Of a DNA stretch of 64,000 nucleotides, positions 1-8,031 are shown one piece after another (the first letter of the stretch is position 1; each line of letters begins with the position of its first letter). The notes below the pieces were generated by a model that had not been told where the DNA came from, ran no database searches, and saw only the letters and a program-made list of their open reading frames with translations. The DNA comes from Bacteroidota bacterium. Lineage in GTDB: Bacteria; Bacteroidota; Bacteroidia; AKYH767-A; OLB10. The position numbers and the translations under genes were made by a program. The stretch is taken from the NCBI GenBank assembly GCA_018268195.1, contig JAFDWZ010000024.1, positions 1 to 64,000 on the forward strand, given 5' to 3'.

Positions 1-449
1 AAAAATCCTTCATACTCACCTGCACGTATTATTGAAAGATTACTTCTTTTTTTATCTGGTTGTGATTCTTCATAAAGATAAACAGGAATTTTAGACTCAT
101 TGCCTACACGTTGCCCTAATTTTCTTGCCCACTCTGCAGTTTCCTGCATGGAAATATTTGCAACAGGAATAAAAGGACAAACATCGGTAGCTCCCATACG
201 AGGATGTTCACCATGATGTTTACTCATATCAATAACTTGTGCTGCTTTGGAAATTCCTCTGAAGGCTGCTTCGCAAACAGCTTCGGGAGTACCAACAAAA
301 GTTACTACCGTACGATTGGTAGCCTTACCGGGGTCAACATTCAGTAATTTAACTCCTTCAACACTTTCAATGGCATCTGTAATTTGTTTGATAATTCCCA
401 TATCATTGCCTTCGCTGAAATTAGGAACACATTCAATCAGTTGAATCAT
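1..449 (-). CDS. ftcD: Glutamate formimidoyltransferase, 3' end beyond window
   Basis: FtcD transfers the formimino group of N-formimino-L-glutamate to tetrahydrofolate, a late step of histidine degradation in the cytosol. About 149 N-terminal residues are visible. They begin MIQLIECVPNFSEG, typical of the family, and include KHHGEHPRMGATDV, in which His82 matches the catalytic histidine of the formyltransferase N-subdomain. The frame runs open to base 1, so the C-terminus, and whether a cyclodeaminase domain is fused, cannot be seen. It is the last visible gene of a same-strand hut group after hutI and hutG. The 150-nt gap before it holds its own TACCTTTG -7 box, so it may be transcribed separately as well. 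Confidence 0.93.
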   Translation of the reverse strand, partial: MIQLIECVPNFSEGNDMGIIKQITDAIESVEGVKLLNVDPGKATNRTVVTFVGTPEAVCEAAFRGISKAAQVIDMSKHHGEHPRMGATDVCPFIPVANISMQETAEWARKLGQRVGNESKIPVYLYEESQPDKKRSNLSIIRAGEYEGF

Positions 450-514
450 ATAGATTTTGGATTAAAATATTTACAATTGAAAAACACATCACTATTTCCT
501 TACAAAGAAAAAAA

Positions 515-522
515 CAAAGGTA
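515..522 (-). promoter_or_regulatory. Putative -7 box (TACCTTTG) for ftcD
   Basis: The minus strand reads TACCTTTG, an exact match to the Bacteroidota -7 consensus TAnnTTTG, about 65 nt upstream of the ftcD ATG. No TTTG -33 box lies at the usual 19-21 nt spacing, so the call rests on the -7 box alone. Confidence 0.4.
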
Positions 523-599
523 ATAATGAAACTATGTGTTCCTTATAAATTTCAACAACTTCAAGTTACTTACTTAAAATCATTCAGATGAAAAAGCAA

Positions 600-1673
600 T
601 TATTGCAATTTTGAAGATGCACTATTCCTTGCTTTGATATAGTCAGCTATCAGATAGCCTATAAGTTTCCCGCTTTTATTATCGGTTTTGATATGTGATA
701 GTACTGGAGCAGCTTCGGCAATATGAAAATAACAGGCTTTAAGGTTTTGAGCTGCCCAGGTAACATATTTTCGTGCTTCAATGGTGCTTAAACCGCTGGA
801 GGTGCGCGCACTTGCAGGAATATTCTGGATGGTATCCATGTCAATTTCAATTCCGCAATATTCGTTCTTCACATTATCAATTGCTCGCTGAACAGCTTCT
901 TTAAAAGTGATATTTTCTCTAATAAAAATATCTTCAAAAAAAGATAACGAAATACGTTTCTTTTGTGAAGTCATTGCGTCTAATACATTGCCTGCATTGT
1001 AGCTTTCATGCAGACCTACGATGCTATAGTTTTTCAAATATCCTTCTTCGAATGCATAACGAAAGCCATTGCCGCTGTGTCGTCCTTCCATTTCTCGAAA
1101 ATCAGAGTGTGCATCACTATTGATACAATTGATTGCAGCTTTTTTTACTTTACCTGCCTTGTGCAATCCTTCGGCAGCACCTCTGATATTGGGGTAAGAA
1201 TTATTGTGGCCACCACCAATAATGATTGCTTCTTTGCCTGATTGAATAATATCCCGAATAACAGGAATCACTCTTTCATCAACTTGTTGCACTAATTTTC
1301 GTGCTTTGTCTAATCCTTTTTTTGTCCTGAAATTAATACTGTCAGCAGCGAGCATTAAATCGTCAAAGGCAATATGTCCTAAAACGAGAATATTGCTGCC
1401 ATCACCAAAAGCATTGCTTTGTACATTTAACAGACTGAATAAAGCAGGTTTCCAGGCACTGTAGGCTCCACCTCGCCCACTATTGGCACGCACACCAATG
1501 TCTTCAGGAATGCCCAAGACTATATAGCGAGCAGTAGAGTGCTTCAACTTTTCAAGCAAGGTATTCCCCTTACTTGGAAGCACCTGCACGTTTTCTCCAA
1601 TTTTTGTTTCATTTTCTCTGATACGTGTTTCGTTAAGGATTTCTTCCTTTGTGTAAACAACAAGATGATTCAT
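600..1673 (-). CDS. hutG: Formimidoylglutamase (arginase/ureohydrolase family)
   Basis: A 357-residue ureohydrolase-fold protein that probably hydrolyses N-formimino-L-glutamate to glutamate and formamide. Metal-binding motifs of the arginase family are visible: GGGHNNSYPN near residue 155, NSDAHSDFR near 190 and EIDMDTIQN near 275. They place it with the Bacteroidota formimidoylglutamase group rather than with agmatinases. The gene starts 3 nt after the hutI stop, so the two are almost certainly co-transcribed. FtcD downstream also consumes formiminoglutamate, so the cluster may encode two alternative routes for the same intermediate. Substrate assignment follows the hut context, since arginase-family motifs alone do not fix it. 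Confidence 0.88.
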   Translation of the reverse strand: MNHLVVYTKEEILNETRIRENETKIGENVQVLPSKGNTLLEKLKHSTARYIVLGIPEDIGVRANSGRGGAYSAWKPALFSLLNVQSNAFGDGSNILVLGHIAFDDLMLAADSINFRTKKGLDKARKLVQQVDERVIPVIRDIIQSGKEAIIIGGGHNNSYPNIRGAAEGLHKAGKVKKAAINCINSDAHSDFREMEGRHSGNGFRYAFEEGYLKNYSIVGLHESYNAGNVLDAMTSQKKRISLSFFEDIFIRENITFKEAVQRAIDNVKNEYCGIEIDMDTIQNIPASARTSSGLSTIEARKYVTWAAQNLKACYFHIAEAAPVLSHIKTDNKSGKLIGYLIADYIKARNSASSKLQ

Positions 1674-1676
1674 ACA

Positions 1677-2918
1677 TCAATGAATTTTATTTCCGGATAC
1701 ATAAACTTCTTCAACCGTATTTTCATTAAACGAATACGGGATATACGAAGTAGAAGGGATTTGTTTGGTTATAAAAAAGTCAGCGCGCTTTCCAATACCT
1801 AAATTTCCTGTTTCGGAAGCCGCATCCATAGCGTAAGCCGCATTGATGGTAGCGGCATTGAAAGCTTCTTCGGGTGTAAGTTTATACTGAATACATAATA
1901 GGGAAATCATAAAGTTCATATCGCCTGATGGTGAACTTCCCGGATTAAAATCAGTAGCCACAGCAATAGGAAGACCTGCATCAATCATTTTTCGGGCAGG
2001 TGGTAATGGCAACCCCAGAAAAAATGCAGCACCGGGTAATACCACAGGCATTGTTTTACTGTTTTTTAAAATATTGATTTCTTCATCGCCTACATATTCC
2101 AGATGGTCAACGCTGATGGCGCCACATGCTACACCTGCTTGCACACCTCCTGAATAACTCATCTGATTGGCATGAACCTTTGGTGTCATTCCATATTTTT
2201 TCCCTGCGTTAAGAATATGAATGGTTTCTTCACGGGAAAAATAATTCTGCTCACAAAAAACATCACAGAAATCGGCAAGCTTTTCAGTTTGTATGGCAGG
2301 CATCAACTCATTCGTCAATACATCAATATACCCCTGTTTATTATTCTTAAATTGCTCAGGCACAGCATGTGCTCCAAGAAAAGTTGATTTAATCAACAAC
2401 GGAAAATGCTCTTTAATTCTTTTAATCACTCTCAGCATTTTCATCTCTCCCTCAAAGCTTAATCCGTATCCGCTTTTTATTTCAATACAAGTTGTGCCTT
2501 TGGCAATCATAGTGCGTATTCTTTCGCATGCTGATTGAAACAATTCTTCTTCAGTAGCAGCTGCAAGCTTCTTTGCTGAATTAAGAATGCCGCCACCTCT
2601 TTTGGCGATGGCTTCATAAGTCAACCCTTTTATCCTGTCCACAAATTCCTCTTCGCGCGATGCAGCATATACCAGATGCGTATGTGAGTCGCACCATCCG
2701 GGCATCATTATTCTGTTTTTTACATCTATTATCTCATAGTCCTTAAATTTATCGGCATTATATTCTCGCATCTGTCCGTGCTCTGCTACTCTGCCGTTTT
2801 TAACAACCATAAATGTATTTTCCAACATTTCGAATTCCGACATTTCTTTTCCCTTCTTAACAGAAACATCGCTTGCACTTACTCCTCCTATTTTTTTTAT
2901 ATTAACAAACACCTTCAT
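1677..2918 (-). CDS. hutI: Imidazolonepropionase
   Basis: A 413-residue amidohydrolase that opens the imidazolone ring of 4-imidazolone-5-propionate to give N-formimino-L-glutamate. Family motifs appear in order: the metal-binding GWCDSHTHLVYA near residue 78, GGGILNSAKK, IKSGYGL, FLGAHAVP, HANQMSYSGG, VDHLEYV and DFNPGSSPSGDM near 325. Length is normal for HutI. It sits 26 nt after the upstream peptidase gene and 3 nt before hutG, which suggests one transcript. HutH and HutU, the first two enzymes of the pathway, are not in the window. Confidence 0.95.
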   Translation of the reverse strand: MKVFVNIKKIGGVSASDVSVKKGKEMSEFEMLENTFMVVKNGRVAEHGQMREYNADKFKDYEIIDVKNRIMMPGWCDSHTHLVYAASREEEFVDRIKGLTYEAIAKRGGGILNSAKKLAAATEEELFQSACERIRTMIAKGTTCIEIKSGYGLSFEGEMKMLRVIKRIKEHFPLLIKSTFLGAHAVPEQFKNNKQGYIDVLTNELMPAIQTEKLADFCDVFCEQNYFSREETIHILNAGKKYGMTPKVHANQMSYSGGVQAGVACGAISVDHLEYVGDEEINILKNSKTMPVVLPGAAFFLGLPLPPARKMIDAGLPIAVATDFNPGSSPSGDMNFMISLLCIQYKLTPEEAFNAATINAAYAMDAASETGNLGIGKRADFFITKQIPSTSYIPYSFNENTVEEVYVSGNKIH

Positions 2919-2944
2919 ATTGTTGTGCTTTATTTCTGCATGAA

Positions 2945-5110
2945 TTATAAATTTTTAAGGAAATATTCTGTCATCATCTCAAATATATGACCTCTGTAAC
3001 TCCCAATTCCATGAGCCTGATTGGGGTAATAAAAAGAGTCGAATTGTTTCTTGTTTTTCAGAAGAGCCAACACCAATTCGGCACTGTTTTGAAAATGCAC
3101 ATTGTCATCAGTTAAACCATGAATGATAAACAACTTACCTTTAAGTTTATCAGCAAAGAATACCGGTGAGTTTTCATCGTAACCTTTGTCGTTCTCCTGA
3201 GGTAATGAAAGATATCGCTCAGTATAAATTGAATCGTAATAGCGCCAATTGGTAACCGGTGCCACTGCTACTCCTGTTTTATAATAGTCGGCTCCTTTTG
3301 TAAGTAATAAGGTGGTCATATAACCTCCGAAACTCCATCCATACACTCCAATACGATCTTTGTCCACGTAATTCAATGACCCCAGATATTTAGCCAGTTC
3401 AATCTGATCATCAACTTCTTTCTTTCCCATTTCTTTATAGATACAGTCTGCAAATTCTTTTCCTCGTGCAGGTGTACCTCTGTTATCAACTGAAACTACT
3501 ATGTAACCTTTCTGCGCCAGCATCTGAAACCACAAATAGTTTGTTCCCATCCATTTATTCAGCACCGTCTGTGTGTGAGGCCCCCCATACACATAAACCA
3601 AAACAGGATATTTTTTGGAAGCATCAAATGCCGGTGGTTTAATCATCCAGCCATTCAAATCAATAGATTCAGATGTTTTGAAACTAAAAAATGATGCAGG
3701 AGAGAGTGCAAATTCCTGAAGTGATTTTTTTACTTTTTCATTACCCTCAAGAACACGTATTTTTTTTGCCTTATCGTTTTGCACATAACATTCATAAGGT
3801 GTACCCATGCTGCTGTAGGTAATCACGCTATATTGAAACCCGGCACTGAAAGTTGCTGCAGCAGTACCATAGCGAGGTGACAATAATCTGCGTTGACCTT
3901 TCATGTCAATAACATACACTTGCCTGTCCATCGGAGTAGGTTCTGCACACTGATAATAGCATAACTTGCGCACCTCATCATACCCGTAATATTGCATCAC
4001 ATCTCCGCCTTTGGTGAGTTGCACTTCAGAGTTGTTGTTGATATTTGCAAGATAAAGTTGGTTGCTTCCGTTTTTTTCGCTGCTGTAAATGAAATGCACC
4101 TTGTCTTTTAAAAAGGTCAGGTCATCGTTTATCTCAATATAGGTTTTGCTTTTTTCAGTAATTATGATGCGGCTGTTTCCTGATTTTGCATCACAGAGTA
4201 AATAGTCAAGTATATTCTGATAGCGGTTCATACGGAGAACGCAGAGATTTCCTTCCAGATTAGTCCATTTAATACGCGGAATATATTGATCCTTTTCTTC
4301 TCCTGTTAATACCTTCACCGCTTTACCACTCTTTACATCATAAATGTAGATGTTAACTACAGAGTTTGTTTCTCCGGCCTTGGGGTATTTATATTTTTCT
4401 TCGCGAGGATATAAACTGTCAAAATAGGTAAGTGTAAATTCTTTAACCTTTGATTCATCAAAACGGTAGTAAGCAATATACTTTCCGTCAGGTGACCATT
4501 GATACGATTGACTGAATGAAAATTCTTCCTCGTAAACCCAGTCATTGGCACCATTAATAATTTCATTTTTTTTACCGTCATTGGTAATGGCTGTTTCAGT
4601 TCCGCTTGTCAGGTTTTTCAGAAACAAATTATTGTCGCGAACAAAGCAGACTTTTTCAGCATCGGGACTAAACTGCGCATACATCTGTTTTCCGTTTTCA
4701 GAAACTTTTTTAACAGTATTTGTCTTACGGTCATAAACATAATATTGTGCTTTTGTGGAATGCCGATAAATAGATTCCGACTCTGATGTAAGCAACAACT
4801 TGTTCTTATCATTACTGAACTGATAGTCGCTTATTCTCAAAGAAGCGTATTGTTTTTGGAGTTCAGCCATTTTCATTACTGTATCCAGTATTTGTCCTGA
4901 TTTAAAATCATATCTGATAATGTTTCCGTCAGTATCCATGTCAGAATAGCTCTTGCCATCTTTCATGCTTTTAAGTTCAGAAACAGTATTAGCCAAAAAC
5001 TGACGGCTACCCCAAATGTCTTTATAGGTAAGATTTTTTTGTGCAGGCAGGTTCCAAGTAATAAATATTGCCAATAAACATGGCCAGAATATTTTTTTAA
5101 CCATAATCAA
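2945..5110 (-). CDS. Secreted dipeptidyl peptidase IV-type serine peptidase (family S9B)
   Basis: A 721-residue exopeptidase expected to release Xaa-Pro or Xaa-Ala dipeptides from N-termini in the periplasm or at the surface. It has a signal peptide ending near LPAQ at residue 24, an N-terminal beta-propeller (about 60-480) and a C-terminal alpha/beta-hydrolase domain. The triad is visible as Ser593 in GWSFGGYMT, Asp668/669 in GLTDDN and His700 in NQAHG. The DWVYEEEF segment at 190-197 contains the double-glutamate motif that anchors the substrate N-terminus in DPP4 and separates it from other S9 peptidases. The first ATG is used; a second in-frame ATG two codons later is equally possible. 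It heads the hut genes on the same strand, a plausible peptide-to-amino-acid link. Confidence 0.93.
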   Translation of the reverse strand: MIMVKKIFWPCLLAIFITWNLPAQKNLTYKDIWGSRQFLANTVSELKSMKDGKSYSDMDTDGNIIRYDFKSGQILDTVMKMAELQKQYASLRISDYQFSNDKNKLLLTSESESIYRHSTKAQYYVYDRKTNTVKKVSENGKQMYAQFSPDAEKVCFVRDNNLFLKNLTSGTETAITNDGKKNEIINGANDWVYEEEFSFSQSYQWSPDGKYIAYYRFDESKVKEFTLTYFDSLYPREEKYKYPKAGETNSVVNIYIYDVKSGKAVKVLTGEEKDQYIPRIKWTNLEGNLCVLRMNRYQNILDYLLCDAKSGNSRIIITEKSKTYIEINDDLTFLKDKVHFIYSSEKNGSNQLYLANINNNSEVQLTKGGDVMQYYGYDEVRKLCYYQCAEPTPMDRQVYVIDMKGQRRLLSPRYGTAAATFSAGFQYSVITYSSMGTPYECYVQNDKAKKIRVLEGNEKVKKSLQEFALSPASFFSFKTSESIDLNGWMIKPPAFDASKKYPVLVYVYGGPHTQTVLNKWMGTNYLWFQMLAQKGYIVVSVDNRGTPARGKEFADCIYKEMGKKEVDDQIELAKYLGSLNYVDKDRIGVYGWSFGGYMTTLLLTKGADYYKTGVAVAPVTNWRYYDSIYTERYLSLPQENDKGYDENSPVFFADKLKGKLFIIHGLTDDNVHFQNSAELVLALLKNKKQFDSFYYPNQAHGIGSYRGHIFEMMTEYFLKNL

Positions 5111-5180
5111 CTGAATTATGGCTCAAACCTACAAAGATTATTTAAGCCTTCGGTAAGCATTACCTTTCTTGATTGGAGTA

Positions 5181-5217
5181 TAAAATAAAAAATCCGCACC
5201 CTTGTTCAGGATGCGGA
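5181..5217 (-). terminator. Rho-independent terminator after the 68-aa gene
   Basis: On the minus strand TCCGCATCC pairs with GGGTGCGGA across a 7-nt loop (9 bp, one G-U pair) and is followed directly by a T-rich run. It lies 23 nt after the stop of the small gene at 5240-5446. Confidence 0.85.
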
Positions 5218-5239
5218 CAAATTCAATATTATGGATGTA

Positions 5240-5446
5240 TTACATTAAACGCTCAATCGTTGACTTCGCAGAGTACATTTGTTTTCTTGCAGAAGACTTT
5301 GAAGCGGCTTTTTCTGCTTCAATTTCGTCATACATTTTAAACTCATTCATCTGATCTTCGCCAATTACTTTAGAAAGACCGGCAAGCATTGAACCTATTT
5401 TGTGAATGCTTTGCAATTCTGATTTTGAAAGAGATACTACTGCCAT
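5240..5446 (-). CDS. Small orphan protein, 68 aa
   Basis: I do not recognise this protein. It starts MAVVSLSKSELQSIHKIG, has no signal peptide or membrane segment, is rich in Lys, Glu, Ser and Ala, and looks largely helical, so it is probably cytosolic. It is nonetheless a convincing gene: a near-perfect promoter (TTTG, 19 nt, TACATTTG) lies 23 nt upstream, and a strong terminator lies 23 nt downstream. It is therefore transcribed alone as a short message of roughly 270 nt. The strong promoter suggests abundant expression. No function can be inferred from the sequence. Confidence 0.75.
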   Translation of the reverse strand: MAVVSLSKSELQSIHKIGSMLAGLSKVIGEDQMNEFKMYDEIEAEKAASKSSARKQMYSAKSTIERLM

Positions 5447-5468
5447 GGTTTTTAATTTTTTGTTGACC

Positions 5469-5499
5469 CAAATGTAGTCAGAATTTAATTAAATACAAA
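5469..5499 (-). promoter_or_regulatory. Consensus promoter of the 68-aa gene
   Basis: The minus strand carries TTTG (5499-5496), 19 nt, then TACATTTG (5476-5469). Both boxes match the Bacteroidota primary-sigma consensus exactly at normal spacing. The -7 box is 23 nt from the ATG. Confidence 0.8.
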
Positions 5500-5555
5500 T
5501 TTTAATTGTTGAAAGTTATTAACAGGTTGATAAACACCCCCATAAATTGGGCTAA

Positions 5556-5909
5556 CTACTTCTCTTCATCATCAAAACTAATGTCGGTAAAGGGGTTACT
5601 ACCCGATTTTGAATCAGTTATGTTATCCGCCTTTCCGTCATTCAGACCGTTAGCTTTAATATGCGTAATGGCATCATTTAACCCTTCAATGAACTTTTCG
5701 AAATCTTCTTTATACAAGAAAATTTTATGCTTTTCATAAAAAGGTTTGTCATCACCCATGTTGAACTTTTTCTTACTCTCTGTGATAGTGATAAAGAAAT
5801 CATTCGCTCTGGTGGACTTCACGTCAAAGAAATACGTACGCTTTCCGGCTTTCACCGCTTTAGTAAAGATAACTTCTCTTGAGTTACCGTTATTTTCTGA
5901 ATCTTGCAT
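5556..5909 (-). CDS. PUR-family DNA/RNA-binding protein (DUF3276)
   Basis: A 117-residue protein whose core (residues 10-85) matches the Bacteroidota DUF3276/PUR family: VIFTKAVKAGKRTYFFDVK, then DFFITITESKKKF, then FEKHKIFLYKEDFEKF-like residues. PUR domains bind single-stranded nucleic acid through a beta-sheet face. The last 30 residues are Asp/Ser-rich and probably disordered. It is cytosolic. It lies between the 68-aa gene and meaB on the same strand with over 100 nt on either side, so it may be a single-gene unit. The molecular role in bacteria is poorly defined. Confidence 0.85.
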   Translation of the reverse strand: MQDSENNGNSREVIFTKAVKAGKRTYFFDVKSTRANDFFITITESKKKFNMGDDKPFYEKHKIFLYKEDFEKFIEGLNDAITHIKANGLNDGKADNITDSKSGSNPFTDISFDDEEK

Positions 5910-6041
5910 ATCTGCGTTTAGGTATTACGTGCACAAAACAATGTAAAAATATTCAAATCACAAATTTTTAGTTAAAATTTTATCAGCCTTTGTTCTTCAT
6001 AATAGTTCTATGCTAATGTCATTCAGAATATCATTACTATT

Positions 6042-6950
6042 TTACAAAGACTTTAAGTATTGCTCTTTGAGGAAGCGATATAAGTTTGCATCGGTAGCTT
6101 GTAATTCCTGTAATTCTTGTCTTAGTTTCTTATAATCAAAACGTTTCATCCTGTCTGCTGCTATAAGTCGAACGGCTTTTTCGTTTAACAGGTTAATCCT
6201 TTTCTCGGCATTTATCTGGCCTTGATGATCATAAATTGCTTTGATAAGTTCGGCAATCCCTGAATGTTCTGTAGCTATGGTTTTTAAAATCGGAGGATTC
6301 CAACCACTTAAATTTCGTAAGTTCAGCATATTATAAAGATGCTTTGCAAGTACATCTGTATTATCCTGATCGGCTTTATTAATAACATAAATGTCTGCAA
6401 TTTCAAGAATTCCTGATTTGAGTGCCTGAATATCGTCACCGGCTCCGGGATTCAAAACAAGCACCGTGGTGTCCGCAAGCATTGCAATTTCCACCTCACT
6501 CTGCCCTACACCTACCGTTTCAATAAATATAATGTCAAACCCTGCAGAACGAAGGACGTCTGATATTTCTATTGACTTTGGCGAAAGCCCGCCAAGATTG
6601 CCTCGTGTAGCAAGTGAGCGAATAAAAACATTGGGATGCAAAAAGAAATCATTCATTCTGAAACGGTCGCCTAAAATACTGCCATGAGTAAAAGGCGAAG
6701 AGGGATCAACTGCCAGCACGGCAACTCTTTTGTTCTGGCTCAACTCCTTTAGTAATGCATTTAACAAAGAACTCTTACCGGCTCCGGGAGGCCCGGTAAT
6801 CCCTATTACCGGCACTTTATAATCAATTTGTAATGCTTCCAGAAATTCAAAATATCCTGTTGTTTCGTTTTCTACAGCCGAAATGGCTCTGGCTAACTCA
6901 CGATAGTTGCCTGACTGAATTTCTTCTTTAGTGAGTTTAATTTTACTCAT
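6042..6950 (-). CDS. meaB: Methylmalonyl-CoA mutase-associated GTPase MeaB
   Basis: A 302-residue G3E-family GTPase that gates cofactor loading and protects adenosylcobalamin-dependent methylmalonyl-CoA mutase. The P-loop GPPGAGKSS is at residues 53-61. It is followed by the family hallmark VDPSSPFTHGSILGDR, the switch segment ATRGNLGGLS, ETVGVGQSEVEIA, and the base-specificity motif NKAD near 195. Length fits the family. No mutase subunit is in the window, so the partner must be encoded elsewhere. The upstream TATATTTG -7 box ends only 6 nt before the ATG, implying a very short or absent leader. Confidence 0.94.
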   Translation of the reverse strand: MSKIKLTKEEIQSGNYRELARAISAVENETTGYFEFLEALQIDYKVPVIGITGPPGAGKSSLLNALLKELSQNKRVAVLAVDPSSPFTHGSILGDRFRMNDFFLHPNVFIRSLATRGNLGGLSPKSIEISDVLRSAGFDIIFIETVGVGQSEVEIAMLADTTVLVLNPGAGDDIQALKSGILEIADIYVINKADQDNTDVLAKHLYNMLNLRNLSGWNPPILKTIATEHSGIAELIKAIYDHQGQINAEKRINLLNEKAVRLIAADRMKRFDYKKLRQELQELQATDANLYRFLKEQYLKSL

Positions 6951-6955
6951 GACTG

Positions 6956-6963
6956 CAAATATA
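6956..6963 (-). promoter_or_regulatory. Putative -7 box (TATATTTG) for meaB
   Basis: An exact TAnnTTTG match on the minus strand, ending 6 nt before the meaB start. If used, transcription would begin at or next to the ATG. No -33 TTTG is seen at normal spacing. Confidence 0.35.
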
Positions 6964-7011
6964 TAATTGCTGACGGATTAAGCGATTTAAGTATTGCTGA
7001 TTAAGGAATGT

Positions 7012-7019
7012 TATTTTTG
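7012..7019 (+). promoter_or_regulatory. Putative -7 box (TATTTTTG) for the GT2 gene
   Basis: An exact TAnnTTTG match 20 nt upstream of the glycosyltransferase ATG, giving a leader of roughly 14 nt. No clear -33 box is visible. Confidence 0.45.
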
Positions 7020-7039
7020 CAAAATATCTGCAGCACTAC

Positions 7040-7810
7040 ATGACAGCCATCTCAGGAGTAATAATTACGTTTAATGAAGAGAAAAAAATAGAGCAATGTC
7101 TGAAAAGCATCCTGCCTGTTGTTGATGAAATTGTAGTACTTGATTCATTATCTACTGACCGCACTGAAGAAATCTGTGCTAAATACGGAGTGCGGTTTAT
7201 CAAACAAAAATTCCTCGGATATATTGAGCAGAAAAATCATGCACTTTCTTTAGCAACTCATAATCTGGTATTATCTCTCGATGCCGATGAGTGTTTATCG
7301 GACGAGCTGGCGCAATCTATTCTTGCCGTAAAACAAAACCATACCCATGATGGTTACACCATGAATCGCCTGACCCGATATATTGATAAATGGATTTATC
7401 ACAGCGGTTGGTATCCGGATACGAAACTCAGATTGTTTGATAAAACAAAAGGAATGTGGGGAGGCACCAATCCACATGATAAAATTGTAATGCAGCAGGG
7501 ATGCACCATCAAACCACTTAATGGTGATTTATTGCATTATAGTTATGACAGCCTACAACAACATAGAGAACAAGCAAGGAGATTTGCCATAATTGGTGCC
7601 AGTGCAAAATTCAAAAGAAACGAGTCTTCCACATTCCTGAAAACATTATTACATGCAGCCGGATGCTTTTTTAAGACTTATATTATTAAAGCAGGTTTTT
7701 TGGATGGATATTATGGCTGGATCATAGCAGTTTATTCTACCAGAAGTGTTTATATGAGATATTCACTTCTTGAAAAACGAAACTTATCTAAGCTACAACA
7801 GTATTTATGA
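7040..7810 (+). CDS. Family 2 glycosyltransferase (WaaE/KdtX-like)
   Basis: A 256-residue inverting GT2 enzyme, probably adding a sugar to a lipopolysaccharide or other envelope glycan at the inner face of the cytoplasmic membrane. The N-terminus SGVIITFNEEKKIEQCL, the nucleotide-binding VVLDSLSTDRTEEI and the metal-binding LSLDADECLS (around 78-87) define a GT-A fold. The WYPDTKLRLFDK segment near 130 resembles the LPS core glucosyltransferase subgroup. It is divergent from meaB. No other LPS genes adjoin it, so donor and acceptor cannot be stated. Its stop overlaps a possible 33-codon ORF as ATGA. Confidence 0.88.
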   Translation: MTAISGVIITFNEEKKIEQCLKSILPVVDEIVVLDSLSTDRTEEICAKYGVRFIKQKFLGYIEQKNHALSLATHNLVLSLDADECLSDELAQSILAVKQNHTHDGYTMNRLTRYIDKWIYHSGWYPDTKLRLFDKTKGMWGGTNPHDKIVMQQGCTIKPLNGDLLHYSYDSLQQHREQARRFAIIGASAKFKRNESSTFLKTLLHAAGCFFKTYIIKAGFLDGYYGWIIAVYSTRSVYMRYSLLEKRNLSKLQQYL

Positions 7811-7908
7811 AAAGGTTATTCTTATTAAAATCAGCTGAAAGGTTTGTTGGCAAATGGCCGACTCTACAGGTGTTTGTAATGGTTGAATACAAAAAACTAT
7901 TAAACTGA
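7807..7908 (+). CDS. Possible 33-aa ORF overlapping the GT2 stop
   Basis: An ATG overlaps the glycosyltransferase stop codon (ATGA) and opens a 33-codon frame starting MKRLFLLKSAERFVGKW. It is lysine-rich and mildly hydrophobic, with no recognised family. Translational coupling would allow expression. The frame is short, and the only support is the overlap, so it may be chance. The remaining sequence up to uvrC holds only the weak promoter-like boxes listed separately. Confidence 0.25.
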   Translation: MKRLFLLKSAERFVGKWPTLQVFVMVEYKKLLN

Positions 7909-7923
7909 ATAACAGAAAATATG

Positions 7924-7951
7924 TTTGTATATATAGATAACGTTACCTTTG
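7924..7951 (+). promoter_or_regulatory. Possible promoter of the uvrC operon
   Basis: TTTG at 7924-7927 and TACCTTTG at 7944-7951 match the -33 and -7 boxes. The 16-nt spacing is shorter than the usual 19-21. The -7 box lies 80 nt before the uvrC start. Confidence 0.4.
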
Positions 7952-8031
7952 ATATAAGTGATTTAATGCCTTTGCAGAGATTTAAATAGACAGTAAAAAC
8001 ATCACGCTAAATAAAAGTTGTCATTCTCATT

